Positions 51,601 through 63,643 of a stretch of 64,000 nucleotides of DNA are shown here, in pieces. The position numbers were made by a program, and so were the translations under genes. The notes under the pieces were generated by a model that worked only from the letters and a program-made list of their open reading frames with translations, searched no databases and was not told the origin of the DNA. The stretch is from Urechis unicinctus (lineage: Eukaryota > Annelida > Polychaeta > Xenopneusta > Urechidae): the NCBI GenBank assembly GCA_034190875.2, contig CM067355.1:28449688-28513687 (forward strand), in the 5' to 3' direction. Within the stretch, counting starts at the first letter, position 1, and each line of letters begins with the position of its first letter.

Positions 51601-53890
51601 AGTACCCACCAACGCTACAGGTGTTTTCTGTCTCTACTCACCCCTCGCACATACTCAAAACACCAACCAGTAGCTGGGTCTATGGTATACAGGTCACGAA
51701 AATTTGTTCATGTTGTCATCCAGCACCGTGCTCATCTGCTCGGTGTCTGTGTTGCACAAGTTTCAGTCTGGACACATGCAGACTCGAGACTCTTACCAGA
51801 CACCAAATCCCCACAGTGCTGCTTTCCTTAATGAAGACCACACACACATCATATCACTATAGAGGATCTCCAGTCTGACAAATCACTTCATTATAGCATT
51901 AGCATTGGTGACTGACGTCAACGGATGCACAGGACCAGGGTGGCAGAGAAAGACGGTGAACAGGGTTTTGGTGATTTGTCTGATATAGGGCGGGGCCGTG
52001 TGTTCTAATTTAATTTCGTTTTCATTATTCAAATGAGCTACTGGGTCAATACGCATGGTATTATTGTCTCTCAATGAGCCGCTCTGCTTCATGAATTCTT
52101 TGTAACATTAAAGCATATTAAGCTATACATTAAAGCTACCAAACACAGCATGAATCTATAATGATACTTTTGGCATGACTAAGTGGGCGTGTTATGCGAT
52201 GACTGATATATTTTCATGAGTAAACGGTTCAGCATGTTTTTATCGTAGTTTTATCAAGTTTCTTTAAAACATTCACTCCTTTTTTCGCCCGTCGTCGTAT
52301 TCACAATAGCGGTATTGCATTTGCCTGTGTTGTGACTTATTGCACGTAGAATGCCGTCTGAAGCTGATTTGAATAAGATACGTCAATTCCCAGCGAACAA
52401 CATAGAATGGTGAAGAAGACGATATGCACTTGCGATGAAAGCTATTATATCGCCCCCATCTGGAAAGGCCATGTGCGGGGGATGTATGAGATCTGCTAGT
52501 GGAATGTAGGGGATGTATGTTTTAAAAAAGACAAGTGGGGGATACACGCTTTAGACGACGAATGGGGATACACGCTGGAGATGTGTGGGGATTATGTTTA
52601 TCATCGGGGTTTTGGTTTGTAACTGCAATTGAGGTCAAAACTAATGTTAACATCTGGGTGAACAGACAGCTACATTATATATATGATTCATCACATTGGT
52701 CTGTCTAAATGATCAACAGACAGAGAGACCAAACTGGACCTTTTCTACCGACGCATCACCATGATTGGCGATTTGCCGATTTTACATATTGATGAGGAAC
52801 ATGAAGTGTTAAGTCTGCTAAATTTGTTAGCAGTATATATTTGCAGAGATAATTGGCAGTTATGTTCAGAAATATAACAATGTTATAGTTATAGTTAAGC
52901 TTGAGCAAACGCTAATGTCCAACGATGTGAATACAACACTGTGAAATGGATCTATCGCCTCCAATGCTATCACCGTTAAGAGAGAGGAATAGTAAATATA
53001 TAGAAGATACAAAGTATAATGATAAATAAGGTACATATTACCTAATATTTACACCTAGCTTTAGAGGCAATTGTGTAATATGTAAGTGTCATCATGTTGG
53101 TCTGTATCAGTGTCCAACACGAACTAGAACTAATCGCTGTCTATCGAAGGAAGGAAAGAAGGAAGGAAAGAGGAAGGAGAAGGAAGGAAAGGAAGGAAGG
53201 AAGAAGGAAGGAAGGAAGGAAAAGTTTGACGCGTGGAAGTGAGGAGGAAGGGGGAGTCGAGTTGAATTTAAGAGTGAGCTGGGCTTGAATGGTAATAGGC
53301 AACTCGTTCTTAGTTCTATCAGCGAGGTGCAGTTGTCCAACTTAATGTGAGGCTTACACCTATCATACCTTGCATGACTCCTGATTCTCCTCACCTTTTC
53401 CAGAGATGTTCCTATAGAAAACTATAATATGTTTCGATAGTTCGCGAGTAACCCCTCCGGCAGTAAGAACCCATTCAGCCATGTGTTGCCATTGAATAGA
53501 TCGAGTAAAAGAGATATTCCAATACCGTCCCATCCTGTTGAAGACGGCCACTTAACACCTGTTACTGGAAACATACTCTTCCAAGGATATACAAATACAT
53601 TACATGCATTATTGCATGAAATAGGAACATGATCATAGCAGAGAGTGCAATCTAAACTACGTTGATAGCATTTAAATTAGATCTGCAGGGAGCAACAAAC
53701 AAGACACAAATTCAGCAATTTCATTTACAATTCAAGCCACTGGGATTTTTTGCTTTGTTAAGCGGCAATTGAAACCTGTGATGTAACCAGACGACGTTCG
53801 TTAGCATAGACCTGCCGGTGACGAAGCCAGCAACTCAGCTCAACCCACCTACAATGTGCATGCTCCTTTTTAAAGTGATTCCATTGTGTT
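48627..53890. other. Spacer of unit D between beta-4 and the fucosyltransferase
   Basis: A segment near 48700-48860 is repeated with moderate divergence at 49110-49280 (tagatattgaaatyctatgtta start), a local duplication absent from unit B. 49600-49720 has a second small duplication (caaaactacaaattttgttt). The rest matches the spacers of A and B, including a GAAG-rich run at 53145-53222. Only the open frame at 51065-51265 keeps phase with unit A. Confidence 0.5.
51065..51265 (+). CDS. Short open frame conserved between units, unit D copy (possible exon)
   Basis: Counterpart of 16497-16693: VCSMLNNVIDEV, PMYDYDKMQDADGDVV and a terminal P-C-A-Q before the stop. The frame is kept although several residues differ. 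No domain, start context or partner gene is recognised, and the unit B copy has a stop, so coding status is doubtful. Confidence 0.25.
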   Translation: MHNSPRVCSMLNNVIDEVGQTDKHGVNITVAPMYDYDKMQDADGDVVPVMTSLILINNYNPIPCAQ

Positions 53891-55090
53891 TTGTGTAGAG
53901 ATAAACAACCAAAAATCTTTTTTGGAGCTTTAGGTGTCCAATTGGTACTGGTTGCTTGGTGGATGACGGCAAGACGTATTCCTCCTCCAGGAGGATTAAA
54001 TACTACCCAGCCTATAATGGCACAAAGTACAATAAAGATTATTTTGTGGCCAGGCCGAAACAATTGGCATTGTATGGATAATGCCAGAAACGTAAGTCAT
54101 GTCGGAAATGGAAATGTCTGTCAATTTGCAATGAATTCAACGAGTTTCCAAGAGAGCGAAGTTATCATTGTGGACGGTTTTGAAACCAAATTGATATCTT
54201 TGAACATCATCAAAAATTGATCCGGTCATCAGAAGCTTATATATCACGAAGCTCCATATATTTCTTGGAATTACGGCTTGCAGCATACTCAATACAATTT
54301 CACTCATGCTTTCAATATCACAAGTACATTTGCTTTTGACTCAGACGTACCATTTTGGGGAAAAAAAGAGGTCATTCTACAGATAAACAAAACAAAGTTA
54401 ATAGAGTCGGCAAATATCGATTATGCTTTCAATAAAACTAAGATGGTTTTCTGGTGTGTCAGTAATTGCAACACATTGTCACAGAGGGAAAAGTATGTCG
54501 AATTGAGAATTAAAATTCACTTCAAGCTACCAAATAAATCACGGTGCAGGAGCAATTCGTTTCAGTGGACAAAATGGGCGGGTGTGGAAATGGTTCCATG
54601 GGAAGTGGAGGACGAATGCAATACGCCGACTTTGACTCGATATTCCTGTCTAAGCATACAAGTTCTATTTATCCTTCGAGAATAGCATTTGCCAAGATTA
54701 CTTCACTGAGAAACTCATCGTCGCGAATGAAAATGCCAATGTAATACCGATTGTCCTCGGTGGTGCTGACTGCACTACCCTTCTGCCTTCAAAGACGTGC
54801 ATTGACGTGAAGGACTTTGTCTCACCAGAAGAGCTGAGCAAGTTCTTGCTGAATGCAAATGACAACATGTACAACGAATACATACGGAACAAGAAAGCCA
54901 TCATACAAAAACCTGTTCCTTTCATTTTCGGCTCCAAATCTGCCACTTACACATCGAGGATTTGTCAGCATCTGCACGCTACGAGGGGCCAGCTTTCCAA
55001 AATAGGAACAAGTGGTGATGCCCAGGAGTACTGGAACGAGGGGAAAATGTGTAAGACGCTGTCTCAATTTTTAAACCAGTCATATTCATA
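53891..55090 (+). pseudogene. GT10 alpha-1,3-fucosyltransferase, broken copy 2
   Basis: This copy has the uninterrupted anchor region (KIFFGALGVQLVLVAWW), then an in-frame loss of 204 nt of stem compared with copy 1 (19001-19204). The first catalytic part (WPGRNNWHC) ends at a TGA at 54218-54220 where copy 1 has CGA. The frame then continues through VPFWGKKEVIL and VSNCNT to R-E-K-Y-V-E. The counterpart of the copy 1 intron is shorter, with an unclear donor, and the next exon starts near 54550 with VDKMGGCGNGSMG. One base is missing near 54660, just before the FENSIC signature, which shifts the frame. From there to the natural end at 55090 the frame is open (IPIVLGGAD, then N-E-Y-I-R-N-K-K-A-I). 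It has at least two lesions that copy 1 does not share, so the two copies were broken independently. Confidence 0.8.
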
Positions 55091-56570
55091 GAATATGGTT
55101 ATCAAGCAACAATAATGAAAGAGTGGACCTGTTATTTTCCGCACATATTGAAATAGCATTTAGCACATTAAAGATTGAGCTTTAGTAAGCAGATTTTATG
55201 TGCGGCACAGAGTGATTCCCTTGTGTGCCCTTTTTGCTTTGTGATGAACAATGCTGAAGCCCACGCTTAACCAGGGATCACCACTGCGCATTTTACAGAA
55301 GGGGCAACTTAATGGTAATGTAATTTCCGATGTGATGGAGTGACGAAGATGCCCAATAGAATTGTATTCAACAACTGAGGGTGGCAGTATTTGCTAATTG
55401 CTCGTTTTGCAATTGTAAAAGTATCACATGTTGTTAAGCATAATAACTGTATTTCATATGTCATGTTAAGCCATATATTTGGGGGATGTGCGTGGATTAG
55501 GCGCTCGCCCAAGATGCTTCTATACACGTCATCACCCACTGATAATGTGATCGTTCTAGCGCATTCTCACTTCTGACTCAGAACAGAACTCATCTCTTGT
55601 ATTTCTACTGACCCCATACAATTATCTTCTAACGCCGTTTGTCGATAGAGGAAGGCAGACGTTTTGATCATTTTGCTGCAAACTACTCTGGTTCATCTGA
55701 TTAATTTACGCTATTGATGATATGGATTACACCAGACATAGTAACAACAACAGGACGATCTTAATGGCACAGAATGCAGGAGAAGATAAAATTCCAACTC
55801 TACTTGGTTTGTGATATGATCAAATTCAGACTGCCGTGACACATATAGAAATATGCACTCTATCCGTATTGCAATACTCTGATTGCAATCGTTCTCGGAT
55901 CTCCCATGTTTATAGTCACCGCCTTCCGGATTCTAGTCGAATTTCCTCCTTTGCTGTTCCATACAAGGAAAGGGAACTGATATGCAGAATGCACATACAT
56001 TACCGTCACCAGCATATCCACAAACACTTAACTGACATCATAGTTATTGGGAAGCAAAAGTCCTATTTGATGGTGGATACGTATTACCTTTTCAATATGT
56101 GTATCATAATGCGTGTATGAGAAAATCCTAACGCTTTTGTTTCATCATCAATGCAAGATAAGTACAACCCCAGCTGACATGTTAATCTACGAGCTTGTTA
56201 CTTTAGCAGTATCATGAACGATAAACATGGTTCGTAAGTAGTCATATCTCAAATCATTGCAAGAACCTGTGTTGTGGTTATATACATCACTGATTATTTT
56301 GACGTGGTTGATGCTATAGCTTTTTATCCAGGTTGTTTACAGTTGCAATAACTCGCTGTAACATGCGCTTATGTAGCTAAAATTATTGAATGAAAACTTT
56401 AATCGGTAGGTAAAGATAAACCATTCAAATGGCAGCTGATCTGTGAGATTAAAGTTTGCTTTTGATAACACACGGATTAAATACTGATGTATTATGTACA
56501 AGCCAAAATCCTGGAAATCATCCTTAGATTCGACACGTTCTGACGTGGAACTGCGCTATGAACGGAAAGA
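55091..56570. other. Fucosyltransferase 3' flank, D/E junction and unit E 5' flank
   Basis: 55091-55470 is 3' flank shared with unit A. 55490-55775 is unique. From about 55780 (attccaactctacttgg) the sequence matches 4262 onwards in unit A, then 56100-56490 matches the later flank including one 160-bp repeat. No gene is seen. Confidence 0.55.
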
Positions 56571-56572
56571 AA

Positions 56573-56743
56573 ATGGCTGCCTACATCTGGATAGTCAACC
56601 TATGCGTCGTCTCGGCTGTTTTAGTTTTCAGATGTTTTAGTTTTAATCACGGCAATACTGTATGATCTTGGAAAACAAACGAAAACATCAAGACACGCAT
56701 ACAGCTCTGTCTAACACACAGGGCTAAAAACGTCGGCGTCGGA
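56573..56743 (+). pseudogene. Relic of the alpha receptor 5' end, unit E
   Basis: An ATG at 56573 opens MAAYIWIVNLCVVSAV, a plausible signal peptide that is still open here (the unit A relic has a stop). From about 56630 to 56743 the DNA aligns with the first WSC exon, with Cys-Phe-Ser-Phe-type start and a final VGVG before a gtgaat donor. Indels and a TGA break it. No further alpha exons follow; the (TA)n array starts about 95 bp on. Confidence 0.6.
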
Positions 56744-56836
56744 GTGAATTCATTTATGCCTCATATGTAGTTAACCCAAGCTATAACTATGCAATTTGTA
56801 TAATGGATTCAGATTGATCTGAACTGTTTATTACGT

Positions 56837-56948
<112 letters not shown>

Positions 56949-57718
56949 TACATTTATACGTGTGTGTGTATTTTCTTAGAGTGAGAAGCAACTTATGGTT
57001 TCTCAATACTATTTCAACTCATCCGGCCCACATTAACACATCCGGCAAAACCAGACCCGCGTATAAAATTCTTATGACTTCAAAATTTAAAGGCCCGACT
57101 CTCCAGACATATAACTTTAATCATATGCTCCCGCTCAGTTCCTTTCGCTATGCGTGCGTGTGGGCCTCTGGGTGTGAGAGTTTGGGTGCGTGTGTTTATG
57201 TGTATCGTTTTCAACAGCGTTGGTTATGCATGACTGGCGGTGAGTGTTTACAGAGTGAAAGTCGTTATCGGGTGATCCAAATGACCACAATGGAGCGGCA
57301 GTTTACGGCTCCGCTGTCGATGATACAACCCAGACAGATATATTGTTTTATGCCTACTAAAGCGGAAGACGCACTTCGTATGTCTCTCTATGATTTGAAA
57401 TGTCCAATGATTCTTTGGAGAGTATACATCATGTGTTCCCGTTTAGTGCCTCTTCCCTACGAATTAAAACTCTTAACCTCTATGGTTTCCGTGTACAAAT
57501 ACTCAACCTCTATGTATGCCAGCTTTATTTGGTGAGACTAGGATTGTATGTGACAGCTCCATCGCGAACGTCACGCTTCGCGATCAACTTGAAAACATCT
57601 GACAGCAGAAAAGACGTCTTTGATCACTTTCATTGGGAGGCTATGCTTTCATATCTATTTGTCAGTGTGTCAGTCTATATTTCCGTCTGTGCAATCCTAG
57701 CTCATCACATACATACAT

Positions 57719-57825
<107 letters not shown>

Positions 57826-59009
57826 CACGCGCGCACGCGCTCCATTGAACTCCCGTTTGCTTCGCATCTGGTTGCTGAGGTTGAAATTGGATGATCCTAA
57901 ATATTCGTTTGGCGGATGCACGAGATAGACCTGTTAGCGACGCTGGCAGGTATTTGGCTAGAGAAATGACTTGCTTTAACCTTTTCTTTTAATGAGAAGG
58001 TTAACCGGCGATTGTAGAAATGATCAAAATCCGCCATATAGTTCAACAATGTACTTTCCTTGTGATGTTCCGCTATAAAGGGTATAACTTCTTAAAACTA
58101 AAACTGCGGTTCAAATAGCAATGGCGTTTGTCTACTTGTGTAGCAGCGTTGTTTTAATCGCCTCATATGTCAACAAAGTGAAGCCCCCAGGGTTGTAACA
58201 TGATGACAAATAAGAGCATTTAAGATATCAGGGTAATCAACATCTCCCATACCAAACCCGAAGTGACATTTTCAGCGTAAATATGTCAAACTGCGATCTT
58301 TAAACACACAACGAGTCGGGCATCGCAGTGTCTGGCTGGCGGAGGGGTAACTCAGCCAAATATTGACACAGCAAATACCGTCTCCTTTGCAGAATGCATC
58401 TGTAAAATTGCCAAACATTGAGTAGATGCAAAATTTTCCAGTCGGCGCTTTATTTTGCTCACATTCAGAATGATTGTTAACCTGAAAGTTATCACAATAA
58501 GCTGGTTCATACCCCTCACCGCTCGCTCTTCTTATCTAAGGCACCCAAGTTGGTTTTGTGGTTTTTTTAATACGCTCTGGGTCACAATATATACGCAGTA
58601 GGAAAGCTATTATGTCATGAATTGATGATATCAACATTGCATAGAGACGAATTGAAAAGAAAATAGTGCTGAATATAGGCAGAATATTACTACCACGAGA
58701 GAGAATTCTGTGCGCCACAGTTTATGCAATATGATTTGACCTAAAGCTAACCTTATAAAGAAGAGTCAACTTCGAACCATGGACAACATTTACATAAATA
58801 AATTGCGACGCAGTTTGGACAAACACTCTTCTACGTGTACTTGTAAGGTTAGGTGTTTATGCACAGAGACGAAACTGCAAAAATCAGAAATTCTGAAGAA
58901 ATATTCCAGAACATGCTGTCTGTTATTTCAAGATTGGAATTTGCAATACTCCTCCAGCCGCTAGGAAACCACGAAATTCACTGAGTGCTATCGCAATGGA
59001 TCACATATC

Positions 59010-59017
59010 TATAAATA
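59010..59017 (+). promoter_or_regulatory. Candidate TATA box of beta-5
   Basis: TATAAATA followed by cttacacgaaagtc, the same as at 28750 in unit B, 218 bp upstream of the beta-5 ATG. Confidence 0.35.
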
Positions 59018-59234
59018 CTTACACGAAAGTCAAAAACACGTCTCAAAGGATATCCCTTACTCTCTTGCTATAAGCCGCTATCATGGATGACCGACATTGA
59101 ATACAAGTCTTGAACGCAAGTCACATTGAGTAGAAACCAGTACGCGTTTTATCTGCCACAAGGAAGTATATTTCCAGATCAACCTGTAACTACAAGTTGA
59201 GAGGTCATACTGTCTTCGATGTAAGCATCAGAAC

Positions 59235-61285
59235 ATGGCTGCCTGGATTCATCTGGTTTTTATATTTATCCACTTCGCGATGCGTTGGTCAACAGAAGGT
59301 GGGTAGATAAACCTTCATCAGAAACGTTCTGGTCATCAATAATTAACACCATTCATGTTTCTGTCGTGGTCGCGCTGTGATAGATACATTGCGTTCCTGA
59401 TTTCAGCTCGGGAGCGATTGGGATGTTTTAGTTTCAATCACAACAATACTGTGCTGTCTGTGCAATCACAAAACGTCGGGTCAATAGCGGCGTGCATACA
59501 GCAATGTCAAACACGCAATGCTACATACGCCGGCGTCAGAGTAAGTTGGTAACGTGGTCAAATATGACGATGATTAGGATAGTTATATTATGTTACGCAA
59601 TGCTCGTAATGTTGTGTGGGTTTCCAAACCACCCCACCAGAAACTAATCTGATAGTGCAGTGGTTATATGATTCATCTGTATTGGTGATTCAGTGGAAGT
59701 TGTGTAAGAAAATACAACTATTCATATGATTGATAGCTGAATGATTAAAAAAGCATGTTAATGAATCTATGTGAATGACACAGTTTGGCTTCAATTGCTA
59801 TTGTGGAGACAACCACCACCACACAGTGAATGGAGAGCAGCTCATTGACAGCAGATGTACTACCAGATGCAACGACCATACACCGCTTTGTGGGGGCCTG
59901 TATTCCATTGTTATCTACTCCGGTAGGTACATATGGTGATTCCTTGCTCATCTCAATACTTGATTCATCCCCTTGTGAAGTTGAACTTATAATTACTGAT
60001 GCTGATGCATCGTTGATATATTGGAATGGTAAGATATATGGCATACAACCAGCACTATGAACGTGTAAGAAATATCACTGCTTCACAGTATGCAACCGAG
60101 GTCTTTACCGTGACAACTCTAATAATGAGCCTAATTGTGGTGCATCGTGTAACTGCAAGGATAGCCACATCTGTCTCTACAGCACCGGATTGTGTCCTGC
60201 CAATTGTGAAACGGGTTGGAGCGGGGAAGCCTGTAACTGGAGAGGTATCACTTTTTATATACGTTCAATGAATTTGTCAGGAAATGCGATTAATGATGCA
60301 ATGATTAAATTGTTGCATAAGTGTCAAATGCCAATATCAATTAAAGCAGTAGCCCACGGAAACACCTATTCTCTGCTATGTGTATTGGCACAAACTCTTG
60401 AGTTAGAATTCTACTTTTCATGTTTGCGCGTCATTCGTCAGGGGGTTGGTGGATAAAGCCATCAATAATTAAACCAACTTCTGTTTCCTTTGTTACTCTC
60501 GGATAGATATAATGCGTTTATGATTTCAGCTCAGGAGCGTGTCGGATGTTTTAGCTTCAATCACGGCAATACTGTACTATCTATTAAAACACAAGACGTC
60601 CGGTCAATAGGGGCATGCATACAGCAATGTAAAACCCGCAGATCTACATACGCCGGCGTCAGAGTGAGTTAGTATCGATGTCAAATATGATGATGACCAG
60701 GATAATTGTGTCATATTATGTAATGCTCGTAATGTTGTGTCTGTTTCAAACATACGCCGCCATAACTAACTTGGCTGTGTAGGTGCTCTACATTCAATAT
60801 GTGTGTTAATGAACCTATGTGAATGACACAGTTCGGCAAACAATGCTACTGTGGAGACAGCCACGACCACACAGTGAACGGAGAGCAGCTCAGTGACAGC
60901 AGCTGTACTACGGCATGTAACGACCAAATGAGACTTTGTGGGGGCCCGGATTCTATAGTTATCTATTCTGGTAGGTTAATGCAACGCGGAAGTGGTCCCG
61001 TGTGCGTAGAAATGTTTTAGCCATGACACTGAAACTACACTTATCATTACCACTCATGTGTAGTTGTCGTAAAATCATAACTGTGAATATTGCAGTGAAA
61101 ATTGAAGTTAAGATTTCAATGCTTTGAAGTATGTAGCCGAGGTCGTTATCGTGACAACTCTAATGATGAACCTAACTGTGACGCATCGTGTAACTGTGCG
61201 GATAACCACGTCTGTCTCTACAACAACGGATCGTGTCCTGCCTATTGTGAAATTGGGTGGAGCGGGGAAGCTTGCCAATGCAGAG
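59235..61285 (+). CDS. Beta-5: receptor with two WSC-EGF modules (3' end not found)
   Basis: Exons are 59235-59298 (signal MAAWIHLVFIFIHF), 59407-59540 and 59784-59922 (WSC 1), 60089-60244 (EGF 1), 60530-60663 and 60832-60970 (WSC 2) and 61130-61285 (EGF 2). All have splice sites and lengths identical to those of the other beta genes (134, 139 and 156 nt), and all join in phase without a stop. WSC 2 has GCFSFNH, CIQQC, CYCGD and LCGG. EGF 2 has CNCADNHVC and one extra cysteine near its end. The DNA before WSC 2 also matches intron 1 of the beta genes, so the duplicated block includes intron sequence. No second signal exon is recognisable. No stalk, transmembrane or tail exon follows; a 15-nt possible exon at 61522-61536 and the EGF and fucolectin exons from 62591 could be downstream parts. 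Confidence 0.7.
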
Positions 61286-61621
61286 GTATTGCTAAGATTA
61301 ATTTGATCTCGCCCGTTGGGCAAAACTCTCTAGTCAATTCATTGCATTGGAACATGTGGTATAGCAGCGTTATACGTCGGTTCTTGTTGAGTGCTGTGGC
61401 AGTAACTGACCCATGACGCTTGAACTCCTACCTCTATCGACCCTTGACACCTGACGTTTGTTACGTTACTATACTAATAGTTCAAGAAGTGTTTGCTTAA
61501 ATGAAGTTTTTGATTCCTCAGTATGGAGTGTTACAGGTAAGACATACGATGGTTTCATTTTAGTCGACACATCCATATTTGTTCGAGTGTTCCTAGCGTA
61601 ATAGGGGGTAAGCCGATAATA

Positions 61622-61976
61622 TGACGAGTGACTGAGAGATGGAGGGAGAGAGTGTGTGAGTAAGGGAGTTTGTGAGTGCGTTATTGAGTATTTGAGTTAT
61701 TGAGTGCGGGAGTGATATAGTAAGTGGGCAAGTGCGTGGGTGAGCTGGTGGGTGAGTGAGTGAGTGATTAAGTGAGAGAGTGTGAGAGAAAGAAGGTAAA
61801 CGGTAGAGTGAATTAATTTTGGGTGTGTGAGGGAGTGAGTAAGAGAGTGATTGAGAGTGTGTGAACGAGGGACTGAGTGGGTAAATGGATGAGTGAATGA
61901 GTGCGTGAGTGAATGAATAAGTGAGTGAGTGAGTATGTGCGTGAGTGAGTTAATAAGTGAGTGAGTGAGTGATCAA
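61622..61976. repeat. (GAGT)n-like imperfect repeat
   Basis: Irregular gagtgagt / gtgtgagt units over about 350 bp, related in motif to the unit A flank repeat at 4590-4663. It sits where stalk and transmembrane exons would be expected. The next 600 bp to 62590 show no gene. Confidence 0.85.
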
Positions 61977-62590
61977 GGACACAACCTCTACCACCCCCAA
62001 CACATTAAAAATTAAGAAAGAACACTTTCCCTTTCCATTCCTTTGTCTGCGTGACAGCTTCCTCCGATATTTGTTCATTTCACAGCCTTGATTAAAAAAA
62101 CATCAGCACCTTATTCTGTTAGCGGATGGTAAGATTCTGCTGTGATAAATAACGTATGTGGTGTAAAAGTGGTTGTTATCGAGCTGGTAGGGTAGTATCA
62201 TTTCGATGGGTGAGTGTTGTTTGTGAATCAAAGCCCGAGCATGTATGCAAGGCGCAAATATATAACACTCATACTTCAGTTCTGAGTTATGAGATCGCCT
62301 TGGTCATGAGCTTTGCTGTGCTATACTTGTTGCTAATAGCAAGTCAGTCGATATATTCTGGCTGAATATATTACATTCTGGCGGAATATATTACTCCTGT
62401 TTTTGCTCGCCTCTGCACCCAAGGCAATGTCCCTGTGCCTATGCCACCGCTATTGCGTTAAAAGAGTTCGTAGAAACACTAAAATGAACAATTTGAACTG
62501 TATCCCTATGAATGTTATAATAAAGTACTTTATTCTGTTTCCATACTCAACCCAGATCATGTTCACATTTTGATAAACCTTTTATTGTAG

Positions 62591-63068
62591 CCTGTGTTTT
62601 CGGACATGGGTGTGACTGTGCTTTTCCTTGTAACTGCGCTTACAATGCCGCTTGCAACGCAAACACTGGAGTGTGTCCTGGTCGATGCAAAGATGGGCTA
62701 CCACGACCTCCTGGTAACGAGACAGCGTTCGACTGGCGAGGACCCGGATGCAGAACCGGTAACGATGGTTGTTAATCTCTCTTCTGTTTTTAGCATTCAA
62801 GCATTGTATACTCTACGTAATAAGGGTGTTACTACAGGTAATGTGGCTTATCGAAAACCGGCCACCCAGAGTGGATCATATGATACATGGTACGCTGACA
62901 GGGCTGTCGATGGCAGACTACCACCGGTGAACCTGAACAACACTCTGGCCCAAGGGGAGTACTGCACACAGACAAGAGCCTTAATGTCGGACCTTGGTTG
63001 GTGGAAGGTGGATCTTGAGGGATTTTACAGCATACACAACATTACCATATTCAACAGGAAGTTAACAG
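62591..63068 (+). CDS. EGF exon and fucolectin-type (F5/8C-like) exon of a lectin-receptor gene (partial)
   Basis: Exon 62591-62758 (acceptor ttgtag, donor gtaacg) encodes an EGF/MEGF-type segment: CVFGHGCDCAFPCNC, then C-N-A-N-T-G-V-C-P-G-R-C, ending G-P-G-C. Exon 62838-63068 (acceptor ctacag, donor gtgtgc) encodes the first half of a fucolectin-like domain: NVAYRKPATQSG, then YADRAVDG, and DLGWWKVDLEGFYSIHNITI, the usual fucolectin W-W-x-V-D-L core. Fucolectins bind terminal fucose in other animals. Both exons are phase 1 at each end (168 and 231 nt), like the WSC/EGF exons to the left, so they may belong to the beta-5 transcript or to a neighbouring gene starting in the unread gap. The second half of the domain would lie beyond the repeat that fills the rest of the window. 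Confidence 0.75.
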
Positions 63069-63071
63069 GTG

Positions 63072-63607
63072 TGCAGGTGTGCAAGTTTGCATGCGTGCAT
63101 GCATGTATGTATATATGCAAATATGTATGTATATATGCATGTATGTATCTCTGTATGCATGAATGCACGTATGTATGCATGCATGCAGGTGTTTAAGTAT
63201 GTATGTATGTATATATGTATGTATGTATGTATGCATGTATATTAGTATGCATGTATGTATGTATGTATATATATATGTATGTATGTATGTATGTTTATAT
63301 GTGTTTATGTATGTATATATGTATGTATGCATGTATGTATGTATGTATGTATGTATGTATGTATGTATGTATGTATGTATGTATGTATGTATGTATGTAT
63401 GTATGTATGTATGTATGTATGTATGTATGTATGTATGTATGTATGTATGTATGTATGTATGTATGTATGTATGTATGTATGTATGTATGTATGTATGTAT
63501 GTATGTATGTATGTATGTATGTATGTATGTATGTATGTATGTACGTATGTATGTATGTATGTAAGTATGTATGTAAGTATGTATGTATGTATGTATGCAT
63601 GTATATA

Positions 63608-63643
<36 letters not shown>

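Noticed and set aside
56960..57535. 191-codon open frame upstream of beta-5
   Set aside because: It lies in the beta 5' flank; the matching DNA in unit A (9650-10060) has stops and frameshifts in this frame, and no domain or signal is visible.
62594..62840. Start of a 200-codon frame reading MGVTVLFLVTALTMPLATQ as a signal peptide
   Set aside because: The cysteine-rich frame of 62591-62758 with splice sites fits an EGF exon better; the signal-like peptide is its shadow. The frame is right only from 62838 on. A real start here cannot be fully excluded.
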